Part shown: positions 62,431 to 64,000 of the stretch, piece after piece | Layout: every line of letters begins with the position of its first letter | Numbering within the stretch: the first letter of the stretch is position 1 | Origin: Martinezella lusitana | GTDB lineage: Bacteria > Pseudomonadota > Alphaproteobacteria > Rhizobiales > Rhizobiaceae | Direction of reading: 5' to 3' | NCBI RefSeq assembly: GCF_900094565.1 | Contig: NZ_FMAF01000010.1 | Coordinates: forward strand, 62,001 to 126,000 | Length of the DNA: 64,000 nt | Translations under genes and position numbers: made by a program | Notes under the pieces: generated by a model | The model's input: the letters and a program-made list of their open reading frames with translations, nothing else | Database searches by the model: none | Told to the model about the DNA's origin: nothing

Positions 62431-63153
62431 TTATGTGCGCCTCCAGGCGTGAGAAGCCTTCACTTCGAAATAATGAAACACAAGCGACGACACGCCAGAC
62501 ATTACGAGAAAGACTACGCCAACCGCTGCATAGAACAGCAGGTAGTGTCGCGTGGCGCCGGCGGCCATCTTGCCGACCAGCACCAGTTCAGTGAAGCCAA
62601 TGAGGCTCACCAGTGAGCTTTCCTTGAGGACGATGAGCCACAAATTACCCAGCCCCGGCAGCGCCAGCGGCAACATCTGTGGGATGATCACCAGGAAGAA
62701 CGTCTGTTTGCGCGTCAGCCCCACTGCAAAGGCTGCTTCGGTCTGGCCGCGAGCCACGGCGACGATTGCGCCACGAAGCACTTCCGTGCTGTAGCCGCCC
62801 TGGACCACGCCAAGCGCGATCGCGGCTGCGACAAAGCCATTGAGCTGGAACTGGACCGACAGGCCGGACATGCTCAACAGGTAGCTTAGGGCATCGGTCG
62901 CCGAGTAGTAGATCAGAAAGATAACGAGAATGTCCGGCACAGATCGAATGACGGTCGTGTAGGTGCTGGCAACAGACCTGGCGACGACGCTCTTCGACTG
63001 TTTGGCAATGGCGCCGAACAGTCCAAGGATCAATCCGATGAGATAGGCGCTTACGGAAATCTCGATGCTGAGCCACGCGCCTTTCAGCAGCTCGTCGCTC
63101 CAGCCTTGAGCGCCAAAGCCGAGTAAAGATAACCAGTTCATACTTGCATCCAT
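62431..63153 (-). CDS. Polar amino-acid ABC transporter, permease 1
   Basis: A 240-residue HisQ/OccQ-like permease: LLKGAWLSIEISVSAYLIGL, VIRSVPDILVIFLIYYSATD and the EAA loop TEAAFAVGLTRKQTFFLVII. OccQ-like proteins import opines or basic amino acids; the specificity here is not readable. An internal ATG at 63141 is a possible start. Confidence 0.92.
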   Translation of the reverse strand: MDASMNWLSLLGFGAQGWSDELLKGAWLSIEISVSAYLIGLILGLFGAIAKQSKSVVARSVASTYTTVIRSVPDILVIFLIYYSATDALSYLLSMSGLSVQFQLNGFVAAAIALGVVQGGYSTEVLRGAIVAVARGQTEAAFAVGLTRKQTFFLVIIPQMLPLALPGLGNLWLIVLKESSLVSLIGFTELVLVGKMAAGATRHYLLFYAAVGVVFLVMSGVSSLVFHYFEVKASHAWRRT

Positions 63154-63223
63154 GTCGCTTCAATTCGCCGTGTAAGGAAAAGAGCCGGCCACGAAGTGCC
63201 TGCTCCAAACCCAGACCCGATCA

Positions 63224-64000
63224 TTATTCGCCATAGATGTCGAAGTTGAAATAACGCTTGGTTATCGCGTCATATTCGCCGCTCGCATGTACGGCCTTGA
63301 GAGCGGCATTCAGCTTGTCCTTAAGCGCGGTATCTTCCTTGCGCAGGCCGCCGCCGTCGCCGTCGCCGAACATCGTCTCATGCGGCAAGGTCACCTTGAT
63401 CTCGTAGGCCTGGCCCTCGGGCTTGTTGAGGAAATCCTGGATCTGTATCCCTGCGGCCGCCATGAGATCGACGCGGCCCGCCTGCATGTCGGCGATCTCG
63501 TCATCGAGCGTCGGATAGAGTTTCAGATCGGAGATGCCATTGAATTTCTGCTGCATATAGGTGGCCTGTAGGCTCGAGCTCTGTGCGGCGACCGCAATTC
63601 CCTTGAAGCTGTCGGGCTTTGCCACATCGAAGCTGCGCGTGTCAGCCTTTGCCCCGACCAGGACATTGGGCGAGTAATAATACTTGTCGGTGAAATCGAT
63701 GACCTTCTTGCGCGCGTCGGTAATCGACATGGAGCTCCAGATGACATCGAACTTCTTGGCAAGCAGTGCCGGGATGATGCCGTCCCATGCGACGTCAACG
63801 ACCTCGCACTTCGCCTTCATCTGCTTGCAGACGGCGTCCATCAGGTCGATCTCCCAGCCCTGCCATTTGCCGCTTGCGTCCTTGACCGAGAAAGGTGCGT
63901 AAGGTTCAGCGGCCACGCCGAAACGGATGACGTCGTCAGCAGCGGAGGACGACTTGGCCACGCCGAACGTTGCAGCGATGACGGATAGTACGATTGCAAT
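63224..64000 (-). CDS. Amino-acid ABC transporter substrate-binding protein (cut by window end)
   Basis: At least 258 residues; the gene continues beyond 64000. The sequence up to the window end adds a hydrophobic signal peptide (IAIVLSVIAATFGVA) before KSSSAADDVIRFGV, so the true start lies outside. Family-3 solute-binding features: IRFGVAAEPYAPFSVKDASG, GWEIDLMDAVCKQMKAKCEV, SSMSITDARKKVIDFTDKYY. Two Cys (VCKQMKAKC) may pair. First gene of the permease operon; specificity toward a basic or opine-like amino acid is inferred from the permeases and enzymes nearby. Confidence 0.88.
   Translation of the reverse strand: MAIVLSVIAATFGVAKSSSAADDVIRFGVAAEPYAPFSVKDASGKWQGWEIDLMDAVCKQMKAKCEVVDVAWDGIIPALLAKKFDVIWSSMSITDARKKVIDFTDKYYYSPNVLVGAKADTRSFDVAKPDSFKGIAVAAQSSSLQATYMQQKFNGISDLKLYPTLDDEIADMQAGRVDLMAAAGIQIQDFLNKPEGQAYEIKVTLPHETMFGDGDGGGLRKEDTALKDKLNAALKAVHASGEYDAITKRYFNFDIYGE

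Noticed and set aside
1..64000. CRISPR arrays, tRNA or rRNA genes, intact insertion sequences, prophage or conjugation modules
   Set aside because: None was recognised on reading; only transposase fragments (4197-4394, 34499-34870) and one diverged repeat pair were found.

Overview
The window looks like alphaproteobacterial DNA from the Rhizobium/Agrobacterium group, probably an accessory part of a chromosome or a secondary replicon. The indicators are GC-rich coding sequence, many LysR/GntR/LacI/MarR regulators, several polar amino-acid ABC systems, an AapP-like ATPase, a chemoreceptor with a WEEF-like tail, families typical of rhizobial stress islands (DUF2934, DUF2252, DUF6894, DUF488), and four promoter-like sites of the EcfG general-stress type (GGAAC-N16/17-CGTT). 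No rRNA, tRNA, replication gene or CRISPR array was seen. Everything here is read by eye; no homology search was run.

Layout. 0.1-4.1 kb: LacI and GntR regulators, remnants of sugar-acid catabolic genes and an intact MFS carrier. 4.2-6.1 kb: an IS1182-like remnant, a short DUF2934 gene and a DUF2252 gene, the last two with EcfG-type promoters. 6.7-13.8 kb: chemoreceptor, beta-carbonic anhydrase, ClC-CBS channel, then two tandem MarR paralogues with a shared palindromic operator, and small DUF genes. 14-20.5 kb: metB, HPP-CBS membrane protein, LysR, 5-formyl-THF cyclo-ligase, two small membrane proteins, an Nramp-like carrier with unusual motifs. 20.7-29.1 kb: a decayed stress and transfer region with DUF2934, DUF892 (YciF), an AAC(6')-like gene and a DUF1796 gene, each broken by stops or frameshifts, among intact small genes. 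29.7-35.2 kb: two secreted carbohydrate-active proteins, a DUF4189 protein, a frameshifted HD-GYP gene, an ISL3-like remnant and a diverged direct repeat. 35.5-38.1 kb: a three-gene ABC-2 exporter.

38.3-46.9 kb is an all-minus block (C-S lyase-like PLP enzyme, LysR, binding protein, permease, ATPase, M20 amidohydrolase, MFS) with a divergent GntR gene. It suggests import and N-deacylation of substituted sulfur amino acids, followed by C-S cleavage. 47-55.7 kb is a plus-strand copper/metal block: Cys-containing secreted protein, PepSY membrane protein, PCuAC fused to an extra domain, an orphan quinol-oxidase subunit II, SCO, CopC, a terminator, then a FecBCD-type metal/siderophore ABC transporter and a DUF1636 protein. 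This is the most interesting cluster.

55.9-64 kb is an amino-acid catabolism block: AapP-like ATPase, RidA, FAD oxidase (DAO family), ornithine cyclodeaminase family, class V aminotransferase, LysR, two permeases and a binding protein cut by the window end. The isolated ATPase could power the two permeases.
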